This document shows, one piece after another, positions 36,876 to 46,077 of a stretch of DNA of 64,000 nt. Position 1 is the stretch's first letter, and each line of letters opens with the position of its first letter. Origin of the DNA: an uncultured Bacteroidales bacterium (GTDB taxonomy: Bacteria; Bacteroidota; Bacteroidia; Bacteroidales; UBA932); contig ONMJ01000008.1 in assembly GCA_900318955.1 (NCBI GenBank), positions 1 to 64,000 on the forward strand, written 5' to 3'. The position numbers were made by a program, and so were the translations under genes. Below the pieces are notes generated by a model. The model did no database searches and was not told the origin of the DNA. It was given only the letters and a program-made list of their open reading frames with translations.

Positions 36876-37457
36876 ATGAAAACTTCAGTTCCAGAACTTA
36901 GACTGCTTATTTCTCTTATAGAAGGATCTCCAGAATGCTTCCTTTCAGAGAAGGAGACTCCGAGTCTCGAGATGATGGACGCAGAGGAACTCATCAATCT
37001 TTATTTTTCCATAAAAGAGCGGCTCACTCAGCTGGGAGTCAAACCATCGAGAGTCCAGGGCCCTCCGGAAAAGATTTTCATCACAAAAGATTATCGTATC
37101 CGTATCAGTTCCCCAGATGGGAAAGAACTGATTCTCAGCCCACTGGTCAAGACTGTTTTTATCTTTTTCCTCAAACACCCAGAGGGGGTAGAGCTGAAAG
37201 AACTGCCCTCTTTCGAAGGGGAAATGTATAAAATCTACTGCCGGATAACAGGGAGGACCAACCTTTCTTCAATCAGGAAAAGCATCTCAAGACTCACCGA
37301 CATTGAAGACAATTCCATCCATGAAAAATGCTCAAGACTAAAGGAGCGACTCTCCATGTATTTCAACGAAAAGACCCTTGACTACTACGTCGTCAAGGGT
37401 CGCTACGGACGCGGAAGAGGAATAGCCCTAAGCCGCGAATATGTCGTATGGGAATAG
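36876..37457 (+). CDS. Uncharacterised Bacteroidales protein, 193 residues
   Basis: Cytoplasmic, no signal peptide. The N-terminal third is helical and acidic. The C-terminal part (about 85-193) has a pattern I know from Bacteroidales hypothetical proteins: LSPLVKTVFIFFLKHPEG, then ITGRTNLSSIRKSISRLTD, CSRLKERLSMYF and a closing DYYVVKGRYGRGRGIALSREYVVW. The helix spacing suggests a winged-helix-like nucleic-acid binding fold, but this is a guess. It is convergent with aspA, with 1 bp between stop codons. Confidence 0.65.
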   Translation: MKTSVPELRLLISLIEGSPECFLSEKETPSLEMMDAEELINLYFSIKERLTQLGVKPSRVQGPPEKIFITKDYRIRISSPDGKELILSPLVKTVFIFFLKHPEGVELKELPSFEGEMYKIYCRITGRTNLSSIRKSISRLTDIEDNSIHEKCSRLKERLSMYFNEKTLDYYVVKGRYGRGRGIALSREYVVWE

Positions 37458-37458
37458 A

Positions 37459-38871
37459 CTATTTAAAAAGTTCATGGGCACCGAGCATCATCGAAGGATC
37501 GAGCGCCTCATCGAGCTTCTCTTTTGTCATAAGACCCTTCTCCAGTACTATATCATAGACTGATCCTCCCGTCTCAAGAGCCTCTTTTGCAACCTTGGTA
37601 CTGGCCTTATAACCGATGTAGGGATTCAGCGCGGTAACAATGCCGATACTGTTCTTGACCATGGAATAGCAATGTTCCTTGTTGACAGTAATGCCGACAA
37701 TGCACTTTTCGCGAAGTGTATTGATTGCATTATTAAGCCAGGTGATACTCTCGAGAATGGACTCTGCAATGACCGGTTCCATAACATTGAGCTGGAGCTG
37801 TCCTGCTTCGGCCGCCATTGTCACAGTGAAATCGTTGCCGATAACCTTGAAGCAGACCTGGTTCGTCACCTCCGGGATGACGGGATTGACCTTTCCGGGC
37901 ATTATCGAAGAACCCGGGGCCATCGGAGGAAGGTTGATCTCATGGAGGCCGCAGCGGGGACCGGAAGCGAGAAGCCTGAGGTCATTGCATATCTTGGAAA
38001 GCTTGACGGCAAGGCGCTTCAGAGCAGCAGAATAGCTTACGTATGCGCCTGTATCAGGGGTCGCCTCTACAAGGTCGGACGCCTTGATAAGGGTGTCTCC
38101 GGAGAACTCCGACATCTTCTTTGTGCAGAGTTCAGCAAATCCAGGGACGGCGTTCAGGCCTGTGCCGATCGCGGTTCCGCCCATATTGATTTCTTTGAGA
38201 AGGACCACATTCCTTTCGAGGTTGGCAATCTCCTCTTCAAGGTTGTCCGCAAAAGCGATGAATTCCTGACCGGAGGTCATAGGAACGGCATCCTGTAGCT
38301 GCGTACGGCCCATTTTGATTATATCCTTGAACTCTTCGCCCTTAGCCCTGAAAGCGTTAATAAGGTCGGTGAGACTCTTTACTAGAATCTTATTCATCCT
38401 CACGAAAGTATAGCGGAACGCGGTCGGATAGGCGTCATTTGTCGACTGGGCGCAGTTGACATGGTCGTTCGGAGAACAGAACTGGTATTCACCTTTCTTA
38501 TGGCCCATTATCTCCAGGGCGCGGTTGGCGATGACCTCGTTGGCATTCATATTGACCGATGTTCCGGCTCCGCCCTGCATCATATCGACAGGGAACTGGT
38601 CATGGAACTTACCAGCAACTATTTCCTCGCAAGCCTTGATTATTGCATCAGCAATATTTTTGTCAAGAACTCCGAGCTCCGCATTTGCAGCCGCGGCAGC
38701 CATCTTGACATATGCGATAGATACCACATATTCAGGATAGTCGCACATCCTGGTATTGGATATCTTGTAATTGTTGAGAGCGCGCTGGGTCTGCACCCCA
38801 TAGTAAGCATCTGCGGGAACCTGAAGTTCGCCAAGAAGGTCACTTTCGACCCTGTATTTGATTTCAGACAT
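37459..38871 (-). CDS. aspA: Aspartate ammonia-lyase
   Basis: Converts L-aspartate to fumarate and ammonia, feeding fumarate respiration and succinate formation. 470 residues from the ATG of MSEIKYRVESDLLGEL; an upstream in-frame start was rejected because it crosses the promoter. Signature GSSIMPGKVNPVIPEV includes the catalytic Ser loop; GRTQLQDAVPMT and NMNANEVIANRALE are further family blocks. The QVCFKVIGND stretch after the signature favours aspartase over class II fumarase. Fumarate made here could pair with Na+-NQR in an anaerobic chain. Confidence 0.9.
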   Translation of the reverse strand: MSEIKYRVESDLLGELQVPADAYYGVQTQRALNNYKISNTRMCDYPEYVVSIAYVKMAAAAANAELGVLDKNIADAIIKACEEIVAGKFHDQFPVDMMQGGAGTSVNMNANEVIANRALEIMGHKKGEYQFCSPNDHVNCAQSTNDAYPTAFRYTFVRMNKILVKSLTDLINAFRAKGEEFKDIIKMGRTQLQDAVPMTSGQEFIAFADNLEEEIANLERNVVLLKEINMGGTAIGTGLNAVPGFAELCTKKMSEFSGDTLIKASDLVEATPDTGAYVSYSAALKRLAVKLSKICNDLRLLASGPRCGLHEINLPPMAPGSSIMPGKVNPVIPEVTNQVCFKVIGNDFTVTMAAEAGQLQLNVMEPVIAESILESITWLNNAINTLREKCIVGITVNKEHCYSMVKNSIGIVTALNPYIGYKASTKVAKEALETGGSVYDIVLEKGLMTKEKLDEALDPSMMLGAHELFK

Positions 38872-38894
38872 GAGAATTGAACAATTATATGGAG

Positions 38895-38902
38895 CAAAGA
38901 TA
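38895..38902 (-). promoter_or_regulatory. Putative aspA promoter (-7 box)
   Basis: The minus strand reads TATCTTTG, matching TAnnTTTG, 23 bp upstream of the aspA ATG. Confidence 0.6.
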
Positions 38903-38925
38903 GTCAATTGTTGGGAAATAATAAT

Positions 38926-38933
38926 TATTTTTG
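38926..38933 (+). promoter_or_regulatory. Putative manC promoter (-7 box)
   Basis: TATTTTTG matches TAnnTTTG, 23 bp upstream of the manC ATG, back to back with the aspA box. Confidence 0.55.
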
Positions 38934-38956
38934 CTCAGAACCATCTGAGAACAATT

Positions 38957-40006
38957 ATGGAGAATACCCATGTCGTAATAATGGCCGGAGGAATCGGGAG
39001 CCGGCTCTGGCCCTTGAGCACCCCTGAAATGCCCAAACAGTTCATCGATGTCGTAGGAGTCGGAAAGACCCTTATCCAGATGACACTCGACCGATTCAGA
39101 CCCGTCTGCGAGGCGAATCATTTCTGGGTTGTCACATCTGAAAAGTATGTAGACACAGTCAAGGCTCAGATTCCGGAAATACCTGAGGACCAAATTCTTG
39201 CAGAGCCACAAGCGAGAAATACCGCCCCCTGTATCGCTTATGCCTGCTGGAAGATCGCAGCGAAATTTCCAGGGGCCAATATCGTTGTCACGCCGGCTGA
39301 CGCACTAGTTCTCAACACCGATCTCTTTGCAAGTACAATCGCAAAAGCACTCGCCTTTACAAACGAAAGCGATGCCATTGTGACCGTTGGAATCACTCCT
39401 TCACGTCCCGAAACTGGATATGGATATATATATGCTCCCCAAGCCGTAAAAGGCTCTATTGCCAAGGTCTCCGAATTCAAGGAAAAGCCTGATTTGGAGA
39501 AAGCGGAAGCCTATCTTAAGGATGGCCACTACTTCTGGAACGCCGGGATTTTCGTATGGAACGCCTCTACCATAATCAGGGAAATGCACTCCTACGCCCC
39601 TCAGATCGCAGGGATAATGGACTCCTTATCACCTTCTTTCTATACCCCTTCCGAGCCTCAGGAACTCCAAAGGCTTTTCCCGACATGCGAGAAAATATCT
39701 ATCGACTATGCCGTCATGGAAAAGTCCGACAAAATCCATGTAATCGCTGAAGATCTTCTATGGAGCGACCTCGGCAGCTGGGGTGCAATCAAGGCCCACA
39801 TCCCTTCTGATGGGGATGGGAATTCCGTTGTTGGAGACGATGTCAGACTCTTCGACTGCAAGGGGTGCATTGTTCATGCCGCTTCGCTTAAGACTGTCAT
39901 AGCGGAAGGTCTTGAAGGATACATAATTGCAGAGTCCAAAGACAAGCTGGTCATTTGCCGACTTAGCGAGGAGCAGCACATCAAAGAATACTCTGCCCCG
40001 AAATAG
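38957..40006 (+). CDS. manC: Mannose-1-phosphate guanylyltransferase
   Basis: Makes GDP-mannose from mannose-1-phosphate and GTP for surface glycans. 349 residues from the ATG of MENTHVVIMAGG, the nucleotidyltransferase start; the N-terminal GGIGSRLWPLSTPEMPKQF is the pyrophosphorylase signature. FWNAGIFVW and EKPDLEKAEAYL are family blocks; the C-terminal isomerase domain of bifunctional ManC/AlgA is absent. The last six codons and the stop lie inside the left 44-bp repeat of the downstream island, so the gene's end may be an attachment site whose coding sequence was restored on insertion. Confidence 0.92.
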   Translation: MENTHVVIMAGGIGSRLWPLSTPEMPKQFIDVVGVGKTLIQMTLDRFRPVCEANHFWVVTSEKYVDTVKAQIPEIPEDQILAEPQARNTAPCIAYACWKIAAKFPGANIVVTPADALVLNTDLFASTIAKALAFTNESDAIVTVGITPSRPETGYGYIYAPQAVKGSIAKVSEFKEKPDLEKAEAYLKDGHYFWNAGIFVWNASTIIREMHSYAPQIAGIMDSLSPSFYTPSEPQELQRLFPTCEKISIDYAVMEKSDKIHVIAEDLLWSDLGSWGAIKAHIPSDGDGNSVVGDDVRLFDCKGCIVHAASLKTVIAEGLEGYIIAESKDKLVICRLSEEQHIKEYSAPK

Positions 40007-40030
40007 CCGGAAAGCATAAGACTCCTGCCT
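39987..40030 (+). repeat. Left 44-bp direct repeat (candidate attL)
   Basis: Identical over 44 bp to 54698-54741. It begins AATACTCTGCCCCGAAATAG (ending in the manC stop) and ends GACTCCTGCCT. Flanking bases differ on both sides, so the repeat has sharp ends. Confidence 0.9.
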
Positions 40031-40093
40031 TCGGACCGATAGGGCTGTCCGTATCCATGCGGCTGAATATTTTTTTGAAAAATAATTTGGATT

Positions 40094-40111
40094 TGTTATA
40101 ACGATATAATA
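40094..40111. promoter_or_regulatory. LacI-type operator 1 (in front of the lacI-family gene)
   Basis: TGTTATAACGATATAATA is an imperfect palindrome centred on CG. It overlaps the first two bases of the -7 box at 40110-40117, so a bound repressor would block its own gene. Confidence 0.75.
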
Positions 40112-40117
40112 TATTTG
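40110..40117 (+). promoter_or_regulatory. Promoter of the LacI-family gene (-7 box)
   Basis: TATATTTG, a match to TAnnTTTG, 26 bp before the ATG. Confidence 0.6.
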
Positions 40118-40143
40118 CTGCAGACCTACATGCGCATAAAACG

Positions 40144-41145
40144 ATGGCCGGCTCCAAAGTTACAATCAAAGATATCGCTTCAGAAGCGGGCGTCTCTCCC
40201 GCTCTGGTGTCTTTTGTTCTAAAGAACAAGAGCGACGGTACGCGCGTGTACCGGGTAAAACCTGAGACAGCCGCACACGTGCTGGAGGTTGCCTCCCGCC
40301 TTCATTACCGGCCAAACATGGCTGCGCAAACCCTAAAGAGCGGACGTTCCAGGACTATCGGGATTATCATTCCGGACGTAACGTCCCCCTTCTTCGCCGA
40401 ATTCATCAAGTACGTGGAAGACGACGCTTACAGCCACGGATATTCCGTCCTGTTCGGAAATTCGGACGAAGACGCCGGCAGGCTGGCGCGGCTGAAAGAC
40501 GTATTCATCAATCGCGGGGTCGACGGACTCGTAATCGTGCCGTGCGAACACTCGGACAACATGATTCTGGAAATGGCGCACGGCGACGTTCCCCTTGTCC
40601 TCGTCGACCGCGAGGTCCCGGGGTTCGACGGACCGACCGTACTGCTTGATAACTACCAGGCTTTCCGCGACCTGACGGCGGCCCTGGCCGGCAGAGGATA
40701 CCGGAAGATTGAGATGCTCTCCTACGCCATGAACGTGTCCATCCTCCCGGACCGAGAGCGAGGATACAGCGACTGCATGCGGGAATCCGGCCTTGAAGAC
40801 AATATACGCTTCCATCGCTTCCCTAGGAACTGCAGCCGTGAAAAGGCACTGAAGACCTATCGCTCGGCACAAGAACGCGGGGTCGAGGCGCTTGTCTTCG
40901 CAACCAATACTTTGGCTCTTGCCGGGATGGCAGACATGTATGCGGCGGGAATCAACAAGAACTTTGGTATCGCTTGTTTCGGGCACAACGACGCATTCGA
41001 CATCTTCGACAACGAGGTCATTTATGCACGCCAGCCGGCGCAAGCCTTTTCCAAGGCAGTAGTCGGAAAAATCATGGATCTGATGGAGGGGGCTCCGGCT
41101 GTAACCGGGGAGAGAATCATCTTGAATTCAGAAATCATCCAATAG
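40144..41145 (+). CDS. LacI-family transcriptional regulator
   Basis: 333 residues. The N-terminal helix-turn-helix (about 6-25: VTIKDIASEAGVSPALVSFV) and hinge helix (RPNMAAQTLKSGRS) are followed by a periplasmic-binding-like effector domain (GIIIPDVTSPFFAEF, GVDGLVIVP, PLVLVDREVPG, IACFGHNDAFDIF). It probably represses the downstream locus until a sugar-derived inducer binds. Two copies of the same palindrome lie before this gene and before susC, supporting autoregulation and local control. First gene of the island, 56 bp from susC. Confidence 0.92.
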   Translation: MAGSKVTIKDIASEAGVSPALVSFVLKNKSDGTRVYRVKPETAAHVLEVASRLHYRPNMAAQTLKSGRSRTIGIIIPDVTSPFFAEFIKYVEDDAYSHGYSVLFGNSDEDAGRLARLKDVFINRGVDGLVIVPCEHSDNMILEMAHGDVPLVLVDREVPGFDGPTVLLDNYQAFRDLTAALAGRGYRKIEMLSYAMNVSILPDRERGYSDCMRESGLEDNIRFHRFPRNCSREKALKTYRSAQERGVEALVFATNTLALAGMADMYAAGINKNFGIACFGHNDAFDIFDNEVIYARQPAQAFSKAVVGKIMDLMEGAPAVTGERIILNSEIIQ

Positions 41146-41170
41146 CTTAATAGCACTTTTTTTAACCATG

Positions 41171-41188
41171 TGTTATAACGATATAACA
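41171..41188. promoter_or_regulatory. LacI-type operator 2 (in front of susC)
   Basis: TGTTATAACGATATAACA has 8 of 9 base pairs symmetric and matches operator 1 at 17 of 18 positions. It ends 12 bp before the susC start, so a bound repressor would block the operon. No TAnnTTTG box is visible nearby. Confidence 0.8.
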
Positions 41189-41200
41189 ACCAATTAAAAC

Positions 41201-44200
41201 ATGAGTAAGACAATGACTATCAGGAATTTGCTGCTTGTTGCAGGATTCCTATTGAGCGTGCTTCCCGCAACGCTGGCCCAGGACGAGATCCGGGGCAGGG
41301 TTGTGGACGCCGCTTCGTCGGAGCCGCTCCCGGGTGCGACCGTCAGCGTCGCCGCCCGGAAAACGTTCGCCACCACGGATCTGGACGGCCGGTTTACACT
41401 CCGAGCCTCTCCAGGGGATGTCATCTCAATCCAGTTCATGGGTTATTACCCCCTGGAATTCAAAGTCGGAACCCGGCTCGAATACGAAATCGCCCTCCGT
41501 CCTGATTCGGAAATGCTGGAAGAAGTCGTCGTCACAGCGCTCGGCATGAAACGCGAAAGACGCTCTCTCGGTTACGCTACAACGGAGGTGTCCGGAGCGG
41601 AAATTGCCGAAATACCCACCAGCAACTGGCTCAACGGCCTCCAGGGCAAGGTCGCCGGTCTGCAGTTCAACAATGCAGCTTCGGGCCCAATCGGGTCCAT
41701 GAAAGCCGTGGTCCGCGGCGAAACATCTCTGAGCGGGACCAGTTCGGCGCTGTTCGTCATCGACGGAATTCCCATGACATCGGGAACAATCGCAAACGTC
41801 GGAGGAACGACCTACACCAATGACGACGGCCCCGTGGACTTCGGAGACGGAGCGACAGACCTCAATCCCGAGGAAATCGAATCTGTCACTATCCTCAAAG
41901 GTGCCGCGGCGACCGCGCTATACGGAAGCCGTGCCGGAAACGGAGCCATTATCATTACAACGAAGGGAGGCTCGACTGCCAAGGGCATCGGAGTGACCTA
42001 CAGCTTCGGTTTCACGGCTGACGTCGCAGGGTACTGGCCGGATTTTCAGACCAAGTACGGATCTGGAATCGACATGGGCAAGGCACCGTACAATTTCTGG
42101 CGGGCCAGCCTCAACCCTGAAGGAATGGAAATTAATTACAGCCGCTACGCATTCGGTGAGGCCTACGACCCCTCCAAGTTGCGCTACCAGTACGAAGGAT
42201 ACAACTGGGACACCGGAGAAATAGTGGCTACCCCGTGGGTGTACAAGAGCGACTGGTACACCGGTATCTTCCGGACCGGCATCAACATGGACCACTCTAT
42301 CGCAGTGGAAGGCGGCAACGGGAAAGGAACGATGGTAAGAGCCTCCTTCAAGGATACCCGCAACGAATGGATCCTTCCAAACACGGGATACAAGAAACAG
42401 ACGGTTTCACTCTCACTGACGACCCCGATTCTTGGCAGGATCAAACTACGCTCGAAAATCAATTACTACCGCACCGACTCGGACAATATGCCGTCTTCGG
42501 CCTACGCCAGGAACTCTACGATGTACCAGCTTGTCTGGAACCGTACGAACGTCAGCATGAAAGAGTATGCGAAGGAATATTTCGACGGCCATTACAACGC
42601 CGAAACTTTCCAGGACTATGCCTATCTAATCAGCCACACGGAGTATTACAATCCCTACCGTGTTCTCTATGAATTCACCAATAGTATGGACAAGGACCGC
42701 GTCTTGGGAAACATAGGCCTCACATTCGACATCTGGAAGGATAAACTGACACTTGACGTGAAAACGGGTATCGACCTCGGAGAACAGTTCCGCACCCAGC
42801 GCAAGCCCAAATACAATTACACCTATCCCAACGGCTTCTACCGCGAACAGTCGACATTCCAGCTTGAATCCAACACGGACTTTATGCTGCGCTACACTGA
42901 CGCCTTCGTCAACGAACGGCTGACGCTCACGGCCGGATTCGGCGGGAACAAGATGATTTATCAGGTCCGCTCGATGAAGTATACAATCGACAAGCTCGAC
43001 GTCGACGATGTGTACACAATCGACAACTACCCCACCGGCACGTTGCCGGTCTACGAGGAGCAGCGGCTGAACAAGGTCGTCAACAGCCTGTACGGGATGG
43101 TTTCTTTGGGTTGGAACGACTGGGCATACATGGATATTACAGGAAGAAACGACTGGTCGTCAACCCTTTCCCGTGGAAACTGGTCGTACTTCTACCCATC
43201 TGTAGGTGGCAGTTTGGTACTGGACAAGGCGTTAGACTTCAAGAACTGCCTCCCCTGGGTCTCCTTCCTGAAACTGCGCGCATCCTGGGCGAACGTAGGC
43301 AAGGACACGACGCCCTATTCAATTGCCTACAATTACGCCACCACCACCTACCCGGGCGGTTACCGCACAGGAGCAACCTATCCTGATCCGGATCTCGCCC
43401 CCGAAAACGTTGAGACTTGGGAAGCAGGCATCGAAGCGAAATTCCTCAAGAACAGGCTTGGCTTCGACGTAGCGGTGTACACGTCAGACGTGACGAATCA
43501 GATTTACAATCTGCCGGGAGATTATATCACCGGAGCGAAGAGTTACACGTACAACATCGGCCTCATCCGCAACCGCGGAGTCGAGATCTCACTTTTCGCT
43601 ATCCCGGTCAAGACCCAGGATTTCCGCTGGGATATCCACTTAAATGCTTCCCGGAATGTTGGCGTGCTGATGAATATGTACGAAGGATGGGACAACAACG
43701 TGCCCCATATCGAGAACTACTCCAGCATCTCCAATCGATTCTATGTCTACGACTACGTGGGAAAGCGAATGGGTGAAATCTGGGCAATCGGCCTTCAGAA
43801 GGCTCCGGAAGGGTCCTATTACCTGAATGATGCCGGCGAAAAGATTGACTGCTCCGGCGAGGACGTCATCGACATCAACACGGGACTTCCCTTCAACAGC
43901 CAGGACCTCCGCTGCCTGGGCAATGTCAACCCGGAATGGACTGGCGGCCTTTCCACCTCGATTCGCTACAAGAACCTTACGTTAAGCGCGAACTTCGCAG
44001 CCCAACTCGGAGGAAAAGTCTTTTCCGTGACGGCGAGCATCCTGGGCTACCAGGGTAAGCTCACGAACACCCTGAAGGGCCGGTACGACGGCATGGTAGC
44101 ACCCGGCGTGAACATCCTTGGAACCGACGGGGAAGGCAATACGGTCTGCATCCCCAACCAGACCATAACCTCCAGCATCTATTCCTACTACCAAACATAC

Positions 44201-44488
44201 AAGGCAAGCCGCTATAATTTCGAGGAATACACCTATGACGGATCCTACTTCAAGATGAAGGACCTCCGCCTTGAGTACACTTTCCCGAAATCGCTGGTCA
44301 AGAAAACCAAGGTCTTCCAGAACCTGTCAGTAGCCGCTTTCGCCACTAACCTTTTCTGCCTGACGGCGTATCCTTTCTATGATCCCGACACCGGCGTCCT
44401 GGTCGGCGGCGATATCAAGCGCGGCGTAGAAACCGGCTCATTCCCGATGTGCCGTTCTTATGGCGCCAACCTTAAAATCAAGTTCTAG
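41201..44488 (+). CDS. SusC-like TonB-dependent outer-membrane transporter
   Basis: Imports oligosaccharides across the outer membrane together with its SusD partner. 1095 residues: a signal peptide ending LPATLAQ, a carboxypeptidase-regulatory-like domain (EIRGRVVDAASSEPLPGATVSV), the TonB-interaction segment MLEEVVVTALGMKRERRSLGYA, a plug domain (IESVTILKGAAATALYGSRAGNGAIIITTKGG) and a 22-stranded barrel ending in KIKF. The order and length are those of SusC. The susD gene starts 2 bp after its stop. Confidence 0.95.
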   Translation: MSKTMTIRNLLLVAGFLLSVLPATLAQDEIRGRVVDAASSEPLPGATVSVAARKTFATTDLDGRFTLRASPGDVISIQFMGYYPLEFKVGTRLEYEIALRPDSEMLEEVVVTALGMKRERRSLGYATTEVSGAEIAEIPTSNWLNGLQGKVAGLQFNNAASGPIGSMKAVVRGETSLSGTSSALFVIDGIPMTSGTIANVGGTTYTNDDGPVDFGDGATDLNPEEIESVTILKGAAATALYGSRAGNGAIIITTKGGSTAKGIGVTYSFGFTADVAGYWPDFQTKYGSGIDMGKAPYNFWRASLNPEGMEINYSRYAFGEAYDPSKLRYQYEGYNWDTGEIVATPWVYKSDWYTGIFRTGINMDHSIAVEGGNGKGTMVRASFKDTRNEWILPNTGYKKQTVSLSLTTPILGRIKLRSKINYYRTDSDNMPSSAYARNSTMYQLVWNRTNVSMKEYAKEYFDGHYNAETFQDYAYLISHTEYYNPYRVLYEFTNSMDKDRVLGNIGLTFDIWKDKLTLDVKTGIDLGEQFRTQRKPKYNYTYPNGFYREQSTFQLESNTDFMLRYTDAFVNERLTLTAGFGGNKMIYQVRSMKYTIDKLDVDDVYTIDNYPTGTLPVYEEQRLNKVVNSLYGMVSLGWNDWAYMDITGRNDWSSTLSRGNWSYFYPSVGGSLVLDKALDFKNCLPWVSFLKLRASWANVGKDTTPYSIAYNYATTTYPGGYRTGATYPDPDLAPENVETWEAGIEAKFLKNRLGFDVAVYTSDVTNQIYNLPGDYITGAKSYTYNIGLIRNRGVEISLFAIPVKTQDFRWDIHLNASRNVGVLMNMYEGWDNNVPHIENYSSISNRFYVYDYVGKRMGEIWAIGLQKAPEGSYYLNDAGEKIDCSGEDVIDINTGLPFNSQDLRCLGNVNPEWTGGLSTSIRYKNLTLSANFAAQLGGKVFSVTASILGYQGKLTNTLKGRYDGMVAPGVNILGTDGEGNTVCIPNQTITSSIYSYYQTYKASRYNFEEYTYDGSYFKMKDLRLEYTFPKSLVKKTKVFQNLSVAAFATNLFCLTAYPFYDPDTGVLVGGDIKRGVETGSFPMCRSYGANLKIKF

Positions 44489-44490
44489 CC

Positions 44491-46065
44491 ATGGAAAAAA
44501 GACTCATAATTCTGGCGACAACCGTCGCGCTCCTCTGCGGGACGGGCTGCACCGACAGCTTTGAAAAGATCAACACCGATCCGACTAAAATCGCATACGG
44601 CTCTCTCAAGCCGAGCAACCTTTTTGAGCCGATTCTTTTCGACACCGGCACCCAGAGCCAGTACTATTCCTGGTTCTGGAATGCGGAGCTGATTCAGATT
44701 ACGGCGTTCACGGGAGGTTCCACCCGGCAGGAACACCTGTATCAGGTCACCGACGGCAACGCCCAGTCCATCTGGGACAACTTTGCCAGAAGGGCGGCCG
44801 ACGCAAACCACATGCTCCAGCTCGCCCAGGAACAAGGCGACGAACTCTTCGAGGCATTTGCCCTGATTCTGAAATCCTACCAGATGGCGGAACTCGTGTC
44901 CCTCTTCGGGGACATCCCGTACGAAGAGGCTTTCCAGTACAGCGCCAACCGCTCTCCTGCATTCGAATCACAGGAGGACGTGTTTCGCCACATACTGGAC
45001 GACCTGGAGAAGGCGAACCGGATTCTCGCGAAGAATCCGGCCAGCGGGTATGCCTCTCTAGACCAGATGTACGACGGGAACGCCGCCTCCTGGCGGAAAT
45101 TTGCCAATTCCCTGAAACTCCGGTATCTTTGCCGTATGACCGGCATCAGCGACAGTTATTGGGATGAAATCGCTGCTATCCTGACGCATCCGTCCGACTA
45201 TCCTTTGTTCACCAAACAGTCTGACGGAGCGGTCGTCCCCTACAAGGGAATAGATCCGTACAAGTCCTACTGGGCCAAGGCGGAGACGACCAAAGGCGTT
45301 TTCCAGCAGCATCGCCTCACCCAGCAGCTAATCAAGATGACCGCTGAACTGGACACTCAGGGCAACGCGCTGTATGCCGATCCGCGCCTGCTCATCTGGG
45401 GCGTCCAGACCGGCGGTAAATGGAAGGGCACCGTCTCCGGAGGTAATCAGTCAAACCGCACCAAGGATGACGAAGGGACTTCCAAACCCAATTTCGAGGT
45501 TCTCGCCTCCCCCACATTCCCCGGCTGGCTCATGGACTACTCCGAGATTCTGTTCATCGAAGCGGAAGGTGTCCAGAAGGGAAAACTGACCCTCGAAGGC
45601 CAGACCGCAAAGTCGCTCTATGAGAGCGCCGTCCGGCAGAACATGCTGAAATGGTCGCCCATCGGCGAAACGATATCCAAGACAATCAAGACTTCGGATA
45701 TCGACGCCTACCTGGCTTCACCCCTGGGTTCCTATGACCTGGCCGGCACGGAAGGAAACCTGTATGCCAGCAAGGAAGAATTCCTGCAGTCCCAGAAGTG
45801 GCTGTCCCTTCTCTGGGTCGGCTGGGAGCAGTTCCACGAATGGCGCCGCACCGAATATCCAATCCTCACCATCGGGGAAGGGACCGTCTACAATGACCAT
45901 GAGCTTCCGACCCGTTTCGTGTATCCTTCCTACACCGTCTCCTCGAACAAGGACAACGTTGACAAAGCCCTTGCCAGAATGCAGGGAGACAATGACATGC
46001 ACACGGCGCTCGACTGGAGTTACAAGAAAGGCGCCGGTACGCACCGCAACCCCTATTCCCTTTAA
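44491..46065 (+). CDS. SusD/RagB-like glycan-binding lipoprotein
   Basis: Surface lid of the SusC transporter. 524 residues with lipobox CGTGC (Cys20). SFEKINTDPTKI at the mature N-terminus and TPR-like helices (QMAELVSLFGDIPYEEAFQ, SWRKFANSLKLRYLCRMTG) place it in the SusD-like_2 group. A C-terminal block EILFIEAEGVQKGKL is also characteristic. Pairs with the preceding SusC; substrate unknown. Confidence 0.93.
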   Translation: MEKRLIILATTVALLCGTGCTDSFEKINTDPTKIAYGSLKPSNLFEPILFDTGTQSQYYSWFWNAELIQITAFTGGSTRQEHLYQVTDGNAQSIWDNFARRAADANHMLQLAQEQGDELFEAFALILKSYQMAELVSLFGDIPYEEAFQYSANRSPAFESQEDVFRHILDDLEKANRILAKNPASGYASLDQMYDGNAASWRKFANSLKLRYLCRMTGISDSYWDEIAAILTHPSDYPLFTKQSDGAVVPYKGIDPYKSYWAKAETTKGVFQQHRLTQQLIKMTAELDTQGNALYADPRLLIWGVQTGGKWKGTVSGGNQSNRTKDDEGTSKPNFEVLASPTFPGWLMDYSEILFIEAEGVQKGKLTLEGQTAKSLYESAVRQNMLKWSPIGETISKTIKTSDIDAYLASPLGSYDLAGTEGNLYASKEEFLQSQKWLSLLWVGWEQFHEWRRTEYPILTIGEGTVYNDHELPTRFVYPSYTVSSNKDNVDKALARMQGDNDMHTALDWSYKKGAGTHRNPYSL

Positions 46066-46077
46066 TGATTATCCGAT

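Noticed and set aside
40032..40051. Hairpin CGGAC/GTCCG after the left repeat as a manC terminator
   Set aside because: Only a 5-bp stem and no T run.
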